A stretch of DNA of 64,000 bases from JAJXWB01 sp046349215 (GTDB taxonomy: Bacteria > Pseudomonadota > Alphaproteobacteria > Rhizobiales > Beijerinckiaceae). Position 1 is the first letter of the stretch. Each line of letters begins with the position of its first letter. Below the pieces are notes generated by a model. That model had not been told where the DNA came from. It saw only the letters and a program-made list of their open reading frames with translations, and ran no database searches. Made by a program: the position numbers and the translations under genes. Below, piece by piece: positions 16,687 through 26,771 of this stretch. Location: the NCBI GenBank assembly GCA_046349215.1, contig JAXMCV010000001.1:496001-560000 (forward strand), given 5' to 3'.

Positions 16687-16800
16687 TGTGCGATCCTGTT
16701 TGAAAGTCTGCGCGCTTTCTCACAATATCGCCGGATCGACCAACGGGATAGGCTCGTGAAAGTCGGCGGCGTTCCCGCCGGCCGCGCGGAAGGATCGGAC
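16687..16800. promoter_or_regulatory. Divergent LysR/puuD control region
   Basis: These 114 bp separate the LysR start from the puuD start. GAAAG (16702-16706) and CTTTC (16715-16719) form a short inverted repeat with an 8-base spacer in the middle of the region, a possible LysR-binding half-site pair. The position fits a regulator that controls both itself and puuD-allA-allE. No clear -35/-10 hexamers were identified. Confidence 0.4.
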
Positions 16801-18024
16801 ATGGACGCGATCGCGATGGAATGGGGCGGGCTCCTGCTGCGGTGGACCCACATCATCACCGGCATCGCCTGGATCGGCTCGTCCTTCTACTTCATGCACC
16901 TCGATGCGGCGATCAAGGCGATCCCGGACATCCCCGCCGGCAAGGGCGGCGAGGCGTGGGAAGTGCACGGCGGCGGCTTCTACCAGGTGCGCAAATATCT
17001 GGTCGCCCCGGACAGCCTGCCAAAGGAACTGATGTGGCACAAATGGGAATCCTATTCGACATGGATTTCCGGCTTCTCGCTTCTCGTATGGGTCTATTAC
17101 CTCGGCGCCGATCTCTATCTGATCGATCCGGCGATCCGTCCGCTGTCGCCGCTGGCGGCCGCCGGCATCGGCATCGGCGGCCTCGCCGTCGGCTGGCTCG
17201 TCTACGACACGCTCGTCAAATCGCCGCTTGCGAAAAACGAGGTGGCGCTGGCGGCCGTCGGCTTCGCTTTCATCATGGGCATGGCGTTCTTCTTCCAGCA
17301 CATGTTTTCCGGTCGCGGGGCGTTGATCCACACCGGCGCGTTGATGGCGACGATCATGACCGGCAACGTGTTCATGAACATCATCCCGAACCAGAAGATC
17401 GTCGTCGCCGACCTGATCGCCGGACGCGCGCCCGATCCAAAATACGGCAAGCAGGCGAAGACGCGCTCGACGCACAACAATTATCTCACGCTGCCCGTGC
17501 TGTTCCTGATGATCTCGGGCCATTACCCGATGACATTCATGTCGCCCTACGCATGGCTGATGGTCGGCTTCGTGCTCGTGGCCGGCGCTCTCGTCCGCTA
17601 TTTCTACAACCAGCGTCACGCCGGCAATGGAAACAAATGGTGGGCCTGGGCGGTGGCGGCGCTCTGCGTTCTCATCGCGATCTGGCTGTCCATGCTGTCC
17701 AATCCGACGGGGCGTGAAAGGCTCGGCCTGCCCGCCCTGACCACGCCTGCGGTCGCGGCGACGGTCGCAGCCGCCCATGTGCCGAAAGACGTCGAAGACG
17801 TGCTGACGAGCCGCTGCGCCATGTGCCATGCGGCGGAGCCCGCCTGGACGGGCATTGTCGCCGCGCCCAAGGGCGTTCTGCTCGACACGCCGGCCAATAT
17901 CGCGCGCAATGCGCCGCTCGTGCGGATGCAGGCGGTCCTGACGACAGCCATGCCGCCCAACAATATCACCGAGATGACGCGCGATGAGCGCAAGCTCCTC
18001 GCATCGTGGTTCGACAGGAAATGA
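16801..18024 (+). CDS. puuD: PuuD, integral-membrane urate oxidase with C-terminal cytochrome c domain
   Basis: PuuD oxidises urate to 5-hydroxyisourate in the membrane and passes electrons to the respiratory chain through its own c-type haem, unlike soluble uricase. The 407-residue protein has about eight transmembrane segments over residues 1-300 with conserved histidines (LLRWTHIITGIAWIG, FFFQHMFSGRG, HNNYLTLPVLF, ISGHYPM). A C-terminal cytochrome c domain carries CAMCH (339-343) and the distal Met in TTAMPPNN. The ATG at 16801 is preceded by GGAAGGA. The stop overlaps allA. Together with UraH and the UraD domain it provides the complete urate-to-allantoin pathway. Confidence 0.95.
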   Translation: MDAIAMEWGGLLLRWTHIITGIAWIGSSFYFMHLDAAIKAIPDIPAGKGGEAWEVHGGGFYQVRKYLVAPDSLPKELMWHKWESYSTWISGFSLLVWVYYLGADLYLIDPAIRPLSPLAAAGIGIGGLAVGWLVYDTLVKSPLAKNEVALAAVGFAFIMGMAFFFQHMFSGRGALIHTGALMATIMTGNVFMNIIPNQKIVVADLIAGRAPDPKYGKQAKTRSTHNNYLTLPVLFLMISGHYPMTFMSPYAWLMVGFVLVAGALVRYFYNQRHAGNGNKWWAWAVAALCVLIAIWLSMLSNPTGRERLGLPALTTPAVAATVAAAHVPKDVEDVLTSRCAMCHAAEPAWTGIVAAPKGVLLDTPANIARNAPLVRMQAVLTTAMPPNNITEMTRDERKLLASWFDRK

Positions 18025-18515
18025 CGCGAACGATCCAGATCGAAAAGCTGACGCGCGAGGCTTTCGCGCCGTTCGGCGACGTAATCGACGCCGCCGGCGT
18101 CAAGGCCATCACGATCAACCAGGGCTTTGCGCAGCGTTGCGACGGGCTGGCCCGCATTGAGGTCGCGACGCAGGGCGGCGCGGTCAACGTCAGCCTGTTC
18201 ACCGCGCAGCCGCGGCCATTGCCGATCCAAGTCGAGCTGATGGAGCGCCATCCGCTCGGCACGCAATTGTTCGCACCGATGCAGGATCGCGACTGGCTCG
18301 TGCTGGTCTGTGGCGATCCGGGAAACGCTGCGACCTATCGCGCCTTCCGTGCGACCGGCCGGCAGGGCGTCAATTATGCGCGCAATGTCTGGCATCACCC
18401 GTTGCTCGTGCTCGACGCCGACAGCCGGTTTCTTGTGGTCGACCGCACCGGGCCGGGAAGCAATCTCGAAGAAATCGAACTGGAGCCTGCGGCGCGCCTG
18501 ACGCTCGCGCCCTGA
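18021..18515 (+). CDS. allA: Ureidoglycolate lyase
   Basis: AllA cleaves (S)-ureidoglycolate to glyoxylate and urea, the last step of the ureide route. The 164-residue protein is of normal length. It shows the family's start pattern (EKLTREAFAPFGDVI), a central MERHPLGTQLFAPM and the active-site region GVNYARNVWHHPLLVL. The ATG at 18021 overlaps the puuD stop (ATGA), so translation is coupled. A start five codons upstream would lie inside puuD with no ribosome site. The released urea is a possible link to the nitrogen island downstream. Confidence 0.95.
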   Translation: MTRTIQIEKLTREAFAPFGDVIDAAGVKAITINQGFAQRCDGLARIEVATQGGAVNVSLFTAQPRPLPIQVELMERHPLGTQLFAPMQDRDWLVLVCGDPGNAATYRAFRATGRQGVNYARNVWHHPLLVLDADSRFLVVDRTGPGSNLEEIELEPAARLTLAP

Positions 18516-18534
18516 GGTTTCGCGGAGAAGAACA

Positions 18535-19350
<816 letters not shown>

Positions 19351-19357
19351 ATGCGCG

Positions 19358-19738
19358 CTATTCCGCGATCACGCTGACGTGCGCCGCGACGATCCGCCAA
19401 CCCTCCGGCATTCGCACCCAGGTCTGCATCTGACGCCCGACCTTGCCCGGCGCATTGTCGCGCGCGAAGAGAGTCGACGCCGTCGCCATGTCGCGCCCGA
19501 ATGTCGTAATCACCGTGCGCGTCAGGACGCGGGCGAGACCGGCCGGCGACCGACCTGCGCGAAAAGCTGCGATCTCGTCGAAACCGTAAAGATTTTCGCC
19601 GCCGCCGTAGCGGATGGCGCGATGATCGCGCCAGAAGAAGTCGTCGAGCGCCGCGACATCGTTCGTGACGAGCGCTTTTTCGTAGCGCGAAAATTCCGCC
19701 TGCACTTCCGCCAGCACTTCCGGTTCGTTGATCTTCAT
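19358..19738 (-). CDS. AtzH/HpxZ-like protein (SnoaL/NTF2 fold)
   Basis: The 126-residue protein belongs to the DUF3225 AtzH/HpxZ family: INEPEVLAEVQAEFSRYEKALVTND, FFWRDHRAIRYGGGENLYGFDEI and a C-terminal GWRIVAAHVS. AtzH is a small amidase described with the cyanuric acid pathway, which deaminates 1,3-dicarboxyurea to allophanate. HpxZ occurs with oxamate/purine genes in Klebsiella. Next to AtzE-, AtzG- and AtzF-like genes, the AtzH reading is the better supported one. It is the last gene of the operon, 10 bp after the AtzE-like gene. Confidence 0.85.
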   Translation of the reverse strand: MKINEPEVLAEVQAEFSRYEKALVTNDVAALDDFFWRDHRAIRYGGGENLYGFDEIAAFRAGRSPAGLARVLTRTVITTFGRDMATASTLFARDNAPGKVGRQMQTWVRMPEGWRIVAAHVSVIAE

Positions 19739-19748
19739 CGCATCGCCT

Positions 19749-21146
19749 TCAGATGTCCGCGACCGGAGCCTTGCAAATTCCGCTGCGCTCCAGTTCGCCT
19801 GCTATACGCAGCGCGACGTCCTCCCGCCACGGCGGCGCGATGATCTGCACGCCGATCGGCAGGCGCTCGCCCGTCGTCCAGACCGGCGCAGCCGCCACCG
19901 GAAGACCGATGAACGATATGGGTTGCGTATAGATCCCGATATTGGGACGCACCGGCATTTCGACGCCATCGAGAACGAAAGTCTGCTGGCCGCCGCGCGG
20001 CGCCCGGCAGGGCGTCGCAGGCGCGATGATGGCGTCGACTTCGTCGAACACGGCCAGGACCATGTCGCGATAGCGGCGCCGGAACTTCTGCGCGCGAACG
20101 ACCCAGGCCGCCGGCAGCATGGCGCCGGCGACGAGTCGATCGCGCACGGCGGGATCGAAATCTTGCGCGCACGTGCGCAACCGGTCGAGATGAAGCGCCG
20201 CGCCTTCGGCCATGGTGATGAGAAAGGCCGCGGCACGCGCGCGATGCGCCTCGGGAATGCCGATCTCGCGCGTCACGCCGAGGGCGCCGCAGACCCGGTC
20301 GACGGCCTGATAGGCCGCCGCCTCGCCGCCCCGTGCGAAATAGCCGCCGGCGCGCGCGATACGCAGGCCGCCGATGCCCGAAGACAGCGCGGAGGCGACG
20401 GGCTCGAACGAGCGCCCGGCCTGCGCTGTATCGTCGGCGTCAACTCCCTGCATCGCGTCGTAGGCGAGCGCCAGGTCCTCGACGCTGCGCGCTATCGGTC
20501 CGAGATGGTCGAGGCTGGAGACGAAGGGGAAAGTGCCGGCGCGCGACAGGCGTCCGTAGGTCGGCTTCAGGCCGAACAGGCCGCAGAAAGACGACGGTAC
20601 GCGGATCGATCCGTTCGTGTCGGAGCCGAGCGTCAGAGGCGTCATGCCGGCCGCCACCGCCGCGCCGCTGCCGCCGGATGATCCGCCCGACATGTGAGCA
20701 AGGTCGTGGGGATTGCGGGACGCGCCCCAATGGACGTTCTCGCCCGTGAAGTCGTAGGCGTATTCGCCCATGTTGACCGCGCCGATCAGGATCGCGCCTG
20801 CTTCCTCCATGCGGCGCACGAGGAAGGCGTCACGCGAGGCGCGCGCATGCGTGGAATTGATCTTCGATCCGGCGAGGGTGGCGATTCCCTCGACGTCGAA
20901 AAGGTTCTTGACGCAGAACGGCGCGCCGGCGAGCGGGCCGACACTTTCCCCACGCGCGATCCGCGCATCGATCCCGGCAGCGCGGGCGCGGGCGCGATCC
21001 GCAAGCACCGACGTAAAGGCGTTGACGCGGCGATCCGTCGCCGCGATGCGCGCGAGACAGGACTCGACCGCATCGACGGCCTTCATCCGCCCGGCGCCGA
21101 CGCCCTCTGCGATCTCCGCGGCGGTCAGACGGAAGATTTCCTTCAT
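19749..21146 (-). CDS. AtzE-like amidase (1-carboxybiuret hydrolase catalytic subunit)
   Basis: This is a 465-residue amidase-signature enzyme. The Ser-cisSer-Lys triad is visible as Lys80 (FCVKNLFDVEG), Ser156 in SGGSSGG and nucleophile Ser180 in GSDTNGSIRVP. The closest families are AtzE, which hydrolyses 1-carboxybiuret and needs AtzG, and HpxY. The start at 21146 is fixed by the ATGA overlap with the AtzG-like gene and gives the standard N-terminus (MKEIFRLTAAEIAEGV). A far upstream start would cover that gene in another frame. Substrate identity is inferred from the AtzG/H/F neighbours. Confidence 0.87.
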   Translation of the reverse strand: MKEIFRLTAAEIAEGVGAGRMKAVDAVESCLARIAATDRRVNAFTSVLADRARARAAGIDARIARGESVGPLAGAPFCVKNLFDVEGIATLAGSKINSTHARASRDAFLVRRMEEAGAILIGAVNMGEYAYDFTGENVHWGASRNPHDLAHMSGGSSGGSGAAVAAGMTPLTLGSDTNGSIRVPSSFCGLFGLKPTYGRLSRAGTFPFVSSLDHLGPIARSVEDLALAYDAMQGVDADDTAQAGRSFEPVASALSSGIGGLRIARAGGYFARGGEAAAYQAVDRVCGALGVTREIGIPEAHRARAAAFLITMAEGAALHLDRLRTCAQDFDPAVRDRLVAGAMLPAAWVVRAQKFRRRYRDMVLAVFDEVDAIIAPATPCRAPRGGQQTFVLDGVEMPVRPNIGIYTQPISFIGLPVAAAPVWTTGERLPIGVQIIAPPWREDVALRIAGELERSGICKAPVADI

Positions 21147-21325
21147 GCCCTGAACACCGGGGCCGGCTCGCTCTCGTCGGCGAGCGGATAATCGAGGACG
21201 AGGCGCGCCAGTCGTTCCGCCGTTTCGAGATTGCCGCGCGCCGGGCCGCGCATCTCGTCCGTCAGCGGAATGCCGAGCAACTTCGCCGCCTGCTCGACAT
21301 AGATGTCCCATTCCTCGCCGCTCAT
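21143..21325 (-). CDS. AtzG-like small subunit (DUF4089)
   Basis: This 60-residue helical protein (WDIYVEQAAKLLGIPL, NLETAERLARLVLDYPL) fits the DUF4089 AtzG family, which binds AtzE as a GatC-like stabilising subunit in a heterotetramer. The start at 21325 (MSGEEWDIY) is chosen from family length. It lies 7 bp after the AtzF stop and overlaps the AtzE start by 4 bases. The order AtzF, AtzG, AtzE, AtzH is compact and cotranscribed. It is slightly shorter than typical members. Confidence 0.85.
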   Translation of the reverse strand: MSGEEWDIYVEQAAKLLGIPLTDEMRGPARGNLETAERLARLVLDYPLADESEPAPVFRA

Positions 21326-21332
21326 GCCGTCC

Positions 21333-23123
21333 TCACGCCGCCCTGGCCGCCATATAGGCGCGCCATCCGCCATAAGACGAAATGTCATCCGCGCCGCGCA
21401 CCGCCTCTGCTTCCACCAGAAAGCCCTTGGGGCTCGTGCCGTCCGCCAGCAGGAGCGTGCCGATGCCGAGCGGCGCGGGAATGCGCGACACGAACGCCCC
21501 GAACGCCGCTGGCGACAGCGACCAGACTTCGGTCGCGATCGAAACGCCCGTCCCTGTGGCGACGCGCAGCAGGCCCGGCCGGAATGGCGGCCCGCCGGGC
21601 AGCGCGAAGAAGCGGTAGTGAGGCGCCGTTTCCACCGCGCGCAGGAAGACGCCGCCCAGTTCCGTCAGTTCCCGATTGAGCGGCAGGCCGGACATATGCG
21701 CGCCGACGACGACGAGTTCGATGTCGTCGCTCGCCGCGACTTCAGCAAAGGTCGATGCAGCGGGCGCGCGTCCCGTTGCGCCGAGCGGCGTCCGCGATGC
21801 GCGCTGGAAGGCCGCGCCGAGGCCGGCGAGCCGGTGGTCCTCGCCTGCCGGGGCGATGAAGGTGACGCCGGCCGGAAAATCGTCGCCGCGGAAGCGGCCG
21901 GGAACCGCGAGCGCGCAAAGGTCGAGGAGGTTGACGAAATTCGTGTAGGTCCCGAGTTCCGTATTGGGGCGGAGTGGATCGGCGAGAATGTCGGCTACGC
22001 TGCGCGGTCGCGGAAAAGTCGGAACGACCAGGGCGTCGACGCCGTTCAGGCAGGCGGATGCCGCGCGCCGCAGGGCGGCGAGACGATATTGCCCCTCGAA
22101 CGCGTCCGTGGCGGAGAATTTCCCGGCGCCCGCGATGATCCCGCGCGTCACCGGCAGAAACGAATGCGGATTGCTCTCCAGGAACGCACGCACCGCGGCA
22201 TGACGCTCGGCGACCCACGGACCGTGATAGAGAAGCCCCGCCGTCTCGAAGAATGGCGCGAGCGAGATTTCCGAAACCGTCGCGCCGAGCGCCTGCAATT
22301 GCGCGACGTGTCGCTCGAACGCTTTCTGCGAAAGAACGTCGCCGCCGAACTTCAGGCTGGCCGCATCGGGAATCGCGAGATGCTGGCGGCGCAGCGACAT
22401 TGCCGGCGCGCCCGATCGCATCGCGCGCGAATAGGGATCGGCGGCATCGTATCCGGCCGCGACGGAAAAGACGTCCCATGCGTCCTCGACCGTCAGCGCG
22501 AAGACCGATACGCAATCGAGCGTGCGGCAGGCGGGCACGACGCCGCGCGTCGAAACGGCGCCAAGCGTCGGTTTGAGTCCGACCAGGTTGTTGAGACCCG
22601 CCGGCACGCGACCAGAGCCTGCCGTGTCGGTGCCGAGCGCGAAGGACACGAGGTCGCGCGCAACCGCCACAGCCGAGCCCGAACTCGATCCGCCGGGCGC
22701 GACCGCCGGATCGAAGGCGTTCTTGGGCGGCGGATACGGCGTCCGCAGTCCAACAAGCCCGGTAGCGAACTGATCCAGGTTCGTCTTGCCGATCGCAATC
22801 GCGCCGGCAGCGCGCAGACGCGCGACGCAAAACGCATCTTCGGCCGGCGCATATGCGAAATCCGGGCACGCCGCCGTCGTCGGCAGCCCGGCCATGTCGA
22901 TATTGTCCTTGATTGCGAAAGGCGCGCCCCAGAGCGGCGACTGTCGTGGCCCCAGCCGCGCGACATCGGCATGAACCTCGTTGCGCGGGCGCAGGCTGAT
23001 GAAGATGCCGGGATCGTTCGCCGCAGCGATGCGATCGAAAACCATGTCGATCAGCGCATGCGGATCGAGGCCCGCGTCATAGGCTGCCCGCAGCGACGGA
23101 AGATCGAGACCTGTCGCTTTCAT
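21333..23123 (-). CDS. atzF: Allophanate hydrolase (AtzF type)
   Basis: AtzF hydrolyses allophanate (urea-1-carboxylate) to two ammonia and two CO2. The 596-residue protein has an amidase-signature domain with Lys72 (FAIKDNIDMAG), cis-Ser in PGGSSSGS (~146-147) and nucleophile Ser170 (GTDTAGSGRVPAGLNN), then the allophanate-hydrolase C-terminal domain (~455-596). The start at 23123 overlaps the ABC ATPase stop (ATGA). No urea carboxylase is nearby, so allophanate is more likely made from biuret or carboxybiuret here than from urea. Confidence 0.93.
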   Translation of the reverse strand: MKATGLDLPSLRAAYDAGLDPHALIDMVFDRIAAANDPGIFISLRPRNEVHADVARLGPRQSPLWGAPFAIKDNIDMAGLPTTAACPDFAYAPAEDAFCVARLRAAGAIAIGKTNLDQFATGLVGLRTPYPPPKNAFDPAVAPGGSSSGSAVAVARDLVSFALGTDTAGSGRVPAGLNNLVGLKPTLGAVSTRGVVPACRTLDCVSVFALTVEDAWDVFSVAAGYDAADPYSRAMRSGAPAMSLRRQHLAIPDAASLKFGGDVLSQKAFERHVAQLQALGATVSEISLAPFFETAGLLYHGPWVAERHAAVRAFLESNPHSFLPVTRGIIAGAGKFSATDAFEGQYRLAALRRAASACLNGVDALVVPTFPRPRSVADILADPLRPNTELGTYTNFVNLLDLCALAVPGRFRGDDFPAGVTFIAPAGEDHRLAGLGAAFQRASRTPLGATGRAPAASTFAEVAASDDIELVVVGAHMSGLPLNRELTELGGVFLRAVETAPHYRFFALPGGPPFRPGLLRVATGTGVSIATEVWSLSPAAFGAFVSRIPAPLGIGTLLLADGTSPKGFLVEAEAVRGADDISSYGGWRAYMAARAA

Positions 23124-24826
23124 GCAGCCTTGTCCTGCGCCGGCGGATGAGGAATGGCGTCCAGCAGCGACCGCGTGTAGGGGTCTTTCGGGGCGCCGAG
23201 CACGTCCGCCGCGCTCCCCTGCTCGACGATTCGTCCGGCGCGCATGACGATGACGCGGTCGCACAGCAAGCGAACCACATTCAGATCGTGACTGACGAAC
23301 AGGTAGCTCATGCCGAGACGCTGCTTGAGGTCATGAAGAAGATTGAGCACGATCGCCTGCACCGAGACATCGAGCGCCGCCGTCGGTTCGTCCAGCACGA
23401 CGAGATCGGGATCGAGGGCGATGGCCCGTGCAATGCCGACGCGCGCCTTCTGGCCGCCGGACAATTGATGCGGCAGGCGATCGAGCAGTTCCAGCGGCAG
23501 GCCGACAAGACGCGCAAGTTCCTCGCAACGCGCGCGCATGTCCTTTCCGGAAAGCGACGGACCGAGCCTGAGGATAGGATCGGCGATGGCTCGCGCCGCC
23601 GTGAAGCGCGGGTTGAGACTCTCCGTCGGATCCTGGAAGACCATCTGCAATTTCGCGCGACGCGGATCGCGCGCAAATTTGCGCGCCGGCACGCTGGCGA
23701 GGTCCTCGCCGCAAAAGCGGATGGAGCCGAACGTCGGGTCGATCAACCGCATCAGCATCATCGACGTCGTCGACTTGCCGCATCCGGATTCGCCGACCAG
23801 ACCTACGCTTTCGCCGCGCCTGACCTCGAAGCTCACGCCATCTACCGCGCGGAACAGCTCGGGCGGCGGCGCGCCGCGCTTGAGCACGCGCGCGACCGGG
23901 CCGCGCGTATCGGGCCGGGGGTATTCCTTGACGAGATTGTCGATCGCCAGGACGACCTCGCCGGCGACGCTCGACGAACCGGCTACGCCTTGATCGAACG
24001 CGGCGCCATCCGGCAGGAGGTCGCGCAGGTTCGAGTCGAGGCGCGGCGTCGCGCGCATGAGACGGCGCGTGTAGGGATGCTGCGGATGCGCGAATATATC
24101 CGCCGCCAGCGCGGTCTCGACCAGCCTTCCCTTCTCCATGACAGCGACGCGATCGCAATAGGCTGCGGCGAGGCCAAGGTCGTGCGTGATGAGAATGGTA
24201 GACATGTCGCGTCGCTTCGTCAGGTCGACGATCAGGTCCATGACGGCTTTCTGGGTCGTCACGTCCAGTCCGGTCGTCGGCTCGTCGGCGATCAGCAGGC
24301 GGGGCTGGCAGGCGAGCGCCAGGGCAATGACGATGCGCTGGCACATGCCGCCGGACAGTTCGAACGGATAGGCGTCGTAACGCTCCTCGGGTCGCGCGAT
24401 CCGCACTTCCTCGAGCGCGGCGATCGCTTTTTCCTTCGCGTCGCGCGAGGTGGCGCGCGCGTGGCGGATCAGCACGTCGGCGATCTGCCGGCCGACCGGG
24501 CGGATGGGATTGAGCGCGGCGCGGGGATTCTGGAAGATCATGGACATTTCGCGACCGCGCAGGTCCCGCATTTCCCGTTCGCTGAATTCGTCGAGCCGCA
24601 TACCGGAATAGACGATGGCGCACTCGGCGATCCTGCCGGCGCGGTCGAGAATGCGCATCGCCGCGTAGGAAGTGACGGATTTCCCGGAACCGGATTCGCC
24701 GACGAGCGCCAGGGTCTCGCCCTTGGCGACGGAGAAGGACACCTGCTGGACCGCGCGAACGACGCCGCGGCGGGTCGCAAATTCGATCGTCACGTCCCGG
24801 ATTTCGAGAAGCGGCGGATTGGACAT
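23120..24826 (-). CDS. Dual-ATPase subunit of an Opp/Dpp-type ABC importer
   Basis: The 568-residue protein is two peptide-transporter ATPase domains in tandem, as in GsiA or YejF. Domain 1 has Walker A GESGSGKS (~40), signature LSGGMCQR and Walker B LLIADEPTTGLD. Domain 2 has Walker A GESGCGKS (~325), signature LSGGQKAR and Walker B LVVLDEPTAALD. Each domain ends in an oligopeptide-type C-terminal segment (YTRRLM; DPYTRSLLDAIP). The start at 24826 (MSNPPLLEI) fits the domain boundary better than the longer frame. It follows the second permease by 7 bp and is coupled to atzF. Confidence 0.93.
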   Translation of the reverse strand: MSNPPLLEIRDVTIEFATRRGVVRAVQQVSFSVAKGETLALVGESGSGKSVTSYAAMRILDRAGRIAECAIVYSGMRLDEFSEREMRDLRGREMSMIFQNPRAALNPIRPVGRQIADVLIRHARATSRDAKEKAIAALEEVRIARPEERYDAYPFELSGGMCQRIVIALALACQPRLLIADEPTTGLDVTTQKAVMDLIVDLTKRRDMSTILITHDLGLAAAYCDRVAVMEKGRLVETALAADIFAHPQHPYTRRLMRATPRLDSNLRDLLPDGAAFDQGVAGSSSVAGEVVLAIDNLVKEYPRPDTRGPVARVLKRGAPPPELFRAVDGVSFEVRRGESVGLVGESGCGKSTTSMMLMRLIDPTFGSIRFCGEDLASVPARKFARDPRRAKLQMVFQDPTESLNPRFTAARAIADPILRLGPSLSGKDMRARCEELARLVGLPLELLDRLPHQLSGGQKARVGIARAIALDPDLVVLDEPTAALDVSVQAIVLNLLHDLKQRLGMSYLFVSHDLNVVRLLCDRVIVMRAGRIVEQGSAADVLGAPKDPYTRSLLDAIPHPPAQDKAA

Positions 24827-24833
24827 GGTCGCC

Positions 24834-25736
24834 TCAGGTCCGGCGTTGCGGGTCGACGATGTCGCGCAGACCATCGCCGAGAAGATTGAAGCAGAAGACA
24901 GCGAGCATCAGCGCGAGGCCGGGGAAAATGGCGATCCACCATTCGCCCGACGCGATGAACGACGCGCCCTCCGCGACCATGATCCCCCATTCCGGCGTCG
25001 GCGGCCGCACGCCCAGGCCGATGAACGACAGGCCGGCCGCATTGAGGATGGCGTAGCCCATGGTCAGCGACATCTGCACCATCATGATCGGAAGGATGTT
25101 GGGAAGGATCTGCCCGAACAGGATTCGCGCGTCGGAATTGCCGCAGAGGCGCGCCGCCTGGATGTAGCCGGCTTCGCGCCGGACGTTCGCTTCGGCGCGC
25201 GCGAGGCGCGCATAGAGCGGAAAGTTGATGATCGCGGTTGCGATCACGATATTCGTGACCGTGTTTCCGAGTGCGGCGACGATGCCCATCGCGAGCACGA
25301 ACAGGGGAAAGGCCATGATCGTGTCGGACACGCGGCCGACGATCCGATCCGTCCAGCCGCCGTAATATCCCGCCGCGATGCCTGCGACGCCGCCGAGCGC
25401 GAAGACGAGCGCCACCGAAGACAGGGCGATGGCCATGTCGAGGCGCGTCGCGACCAGGACGCGACTGAAGATGTCGCGGCCGAGCTGGTCCGTGCCGAAG
25501 AGGTGGTGCAGGCTCGGCTTCTGCAACGCGGCGGCGGTGTTCGAGGCGAATGCATCGTGGGGGGCGATCCACGGACCGAGAACGGCGATGACCAGCAGGA
25601 GTACGAAGAGACCGAAGGATACGCCGGTGACCGGATTGTCGGAGATCACGAACAGCGCGTGACGCGCCAGCGCCTTCAGGCCCCTCGACGAAGCGAACGG
25701 TTGCTCCGCGGAGTCCATGGCCGCAACGCCGCTCAT
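24834..25736 (-). CDS. DppC-like ABC permease
   Basis: The 300-residue membrane protein has the DppC/OppC plan: an N-terminal helix (~35-55, GLFVLLLVIAVLGPWIAP), the periplasmic stretch LFGTDQLGRDIFSRV, then five helices with the ATPase-contact EAA loop (EANVRREAGYIQAARLCGNSDARILFG in part). The start at 25736 is set by the 4-base ATGA overlap with the upstream permease gene. It is one half of the translocation pore of the importer encoded here. Confidence 0.92.
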   Translation of the reverse strand: MSGVAAMDSAEQPFASSRGLKALARHALFVISDNPVTGVSFGLFVLLLVIAVLGPWIAPHDAFASNTAAALQKPSLHHLFGTDQLGRDIFSRVLVATRLDMAIALSSVALVFALGGVAGIAAGYYGGWTDRIVGRVSDTIMAFPLFVLAMGIVAALGNTVTNIVIATAIINFPLYARLARAEANVRREAGYIQAARLCGNSDARILFGQILPNILPIMMVQMSLTMGYAILNAAGLSFIGLGVRPPTPEWGIMVAEGASFIASGEWWIAIFPGLALMLAVFCFNLLGDGLRDIVDPQRRT

Positions 25737-26746
25737 GCCTCGATCCTCACGCGCGGATCGATCACGCCATAAAGCAGGTCGATGCAGAGATTGAGAATGA
25801 CGTAGAGGATCGCCATCGCGAGCACGAAGCCCTGGACCGGCGCGAAATCCGACGCGATCAGCGCCTCCACGGCATAAGAGCCGATGCCCGGCCAGGCGAA
25901 GACCTTCTCGACGAGGACATTCGCGCCGAGCAGGAAGGAGAAGACCATGCCGAGCGTGGTGACGATGGGCAGCAGCGCATTGCGCAGCGCATAGCGCACG
26001 ACCACGGTTCCCGGTTCGAGGCCGGCGGCGCGCGCGGTGCGGATGAATTCGGAGCCCAGCACGCTCAGCATCGAGGCGCGCGTGATGCGGGCGATCGGCG
26101 CGAGCGAGAACACGGCCAGCGTTATCGCCGGCAGGGCGATCTGCGCGAGCGCCGCACGGAATGTCTCGAAATCCCGGGCGATCAGGCTGTCGACAAGATA
26201 AAATCCCGTGACCGTCGCCGGCGCGGAGGAATAGACGTCGAGCCTGCCGAGCGGCGCCGGCGCCCAGCCGAGCAGGAAGTAAAATGCGTAGACGAACAGG
26301 AGGCCCGTGAAGAAGACCGGCAGCGAAACGCCGGCGGTGGCTATGATCCTGCAGAGATGATCGACCCACGATCCCTGTCTCAGCGCAGCGAAGACGCCGA
26401 GCGGCAGGGCGATCGCGAGCGATAGGACGAGCCCTGCGAGCGTCAGTTCGGCCGAAGCCGGCAGGCGCGCGGCGATATCCTGCAGCACGGGTTGGCCGGT
26501 CGTCAGCGACAGGCCGAGATTGCCGCGCACGAGGTCTGACACGTAATTGGCGAACTGGACGGCGAGCGGCAGGTCCAGACCGAGCTTGTGACGGATTTCG
26601 GCGATCGCCGCCGGCGTCGCGGCGGGCCCGGCGAAATAGGCGGCCGTGTCGCCCGGCAGCACGCGCGTCAGCAGGAAGGTGACGATCACCACGCCGATCA
26701 GGCTCGGTATGGCCGAGACGATCCTGCGAAACGCGGTCTGCAGCAT
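25733..26746 (-). CDS. DppB-like ABC permease
   Basis: The 337-residue protein has the DppB/OppB pattern: first helix IPSLIGVVIVTFLLTRVLPGD, the cytoplasmic region with IRHKLGLDLPLAVQF, GNLGLSLTTGQPV, and the EAA loop near SEFIRTARAAGLEPGTVVVRYALRNALLP. The start at 26746 gives the normal N-terminus; longer frames enter the preceding binding-protein gene. It lies 25 bp after that gene. Together with the DppC-like protein it forms the membrane channel. Confidence 0.92.
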   Translation of the reverse strand: MLQTAFRRIVSAIPSLIGVVIVTFLLTRVLPGDTAAYFAGPAATPAAIAEIRHKLGLDLPLAVQFANYVSDLVRGNLGLSLTTGQPVLQDIAARLPASAELTLAGLVLSLAIALPLGVFAALRQGSWVDHLCRIIATAGVSLPVFFTGLLFVYAFYFLLGWAPAPLGRLDVYSSAPATVTGFYLVDSLIARDFETFRAALAQIALPAITLAVFSLAPIARITRASMLSVLGSEFIRTARAAGLEPGTVVVRYALRNALLPIVTTLGMVFSFLLGANVLVEKVFAWPGIGSYAVEALIASDFAPVQGFVLAMAILYVILNLCIDLLYGVIDPRVRIEA

Positions 26747-26771
26747 GCGGGTCTCCTCGGACCTCTGTCGC

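Noticed and set aside
16685..16726. ATTGTG (16685-16690) and CACAAT (16721-16726) as a LysR operator
   Set aside because: One arm overlaps the LysR start codon, and the 30-base spacing is unlike LysR sites.
21303..23150. Long plus-strand ORF antisense to atzF
   Set aside because: It lies entirely opposite a well-supported gene, is Arg-rich with no recognisable domain, and is the usual GC-driven shadow.
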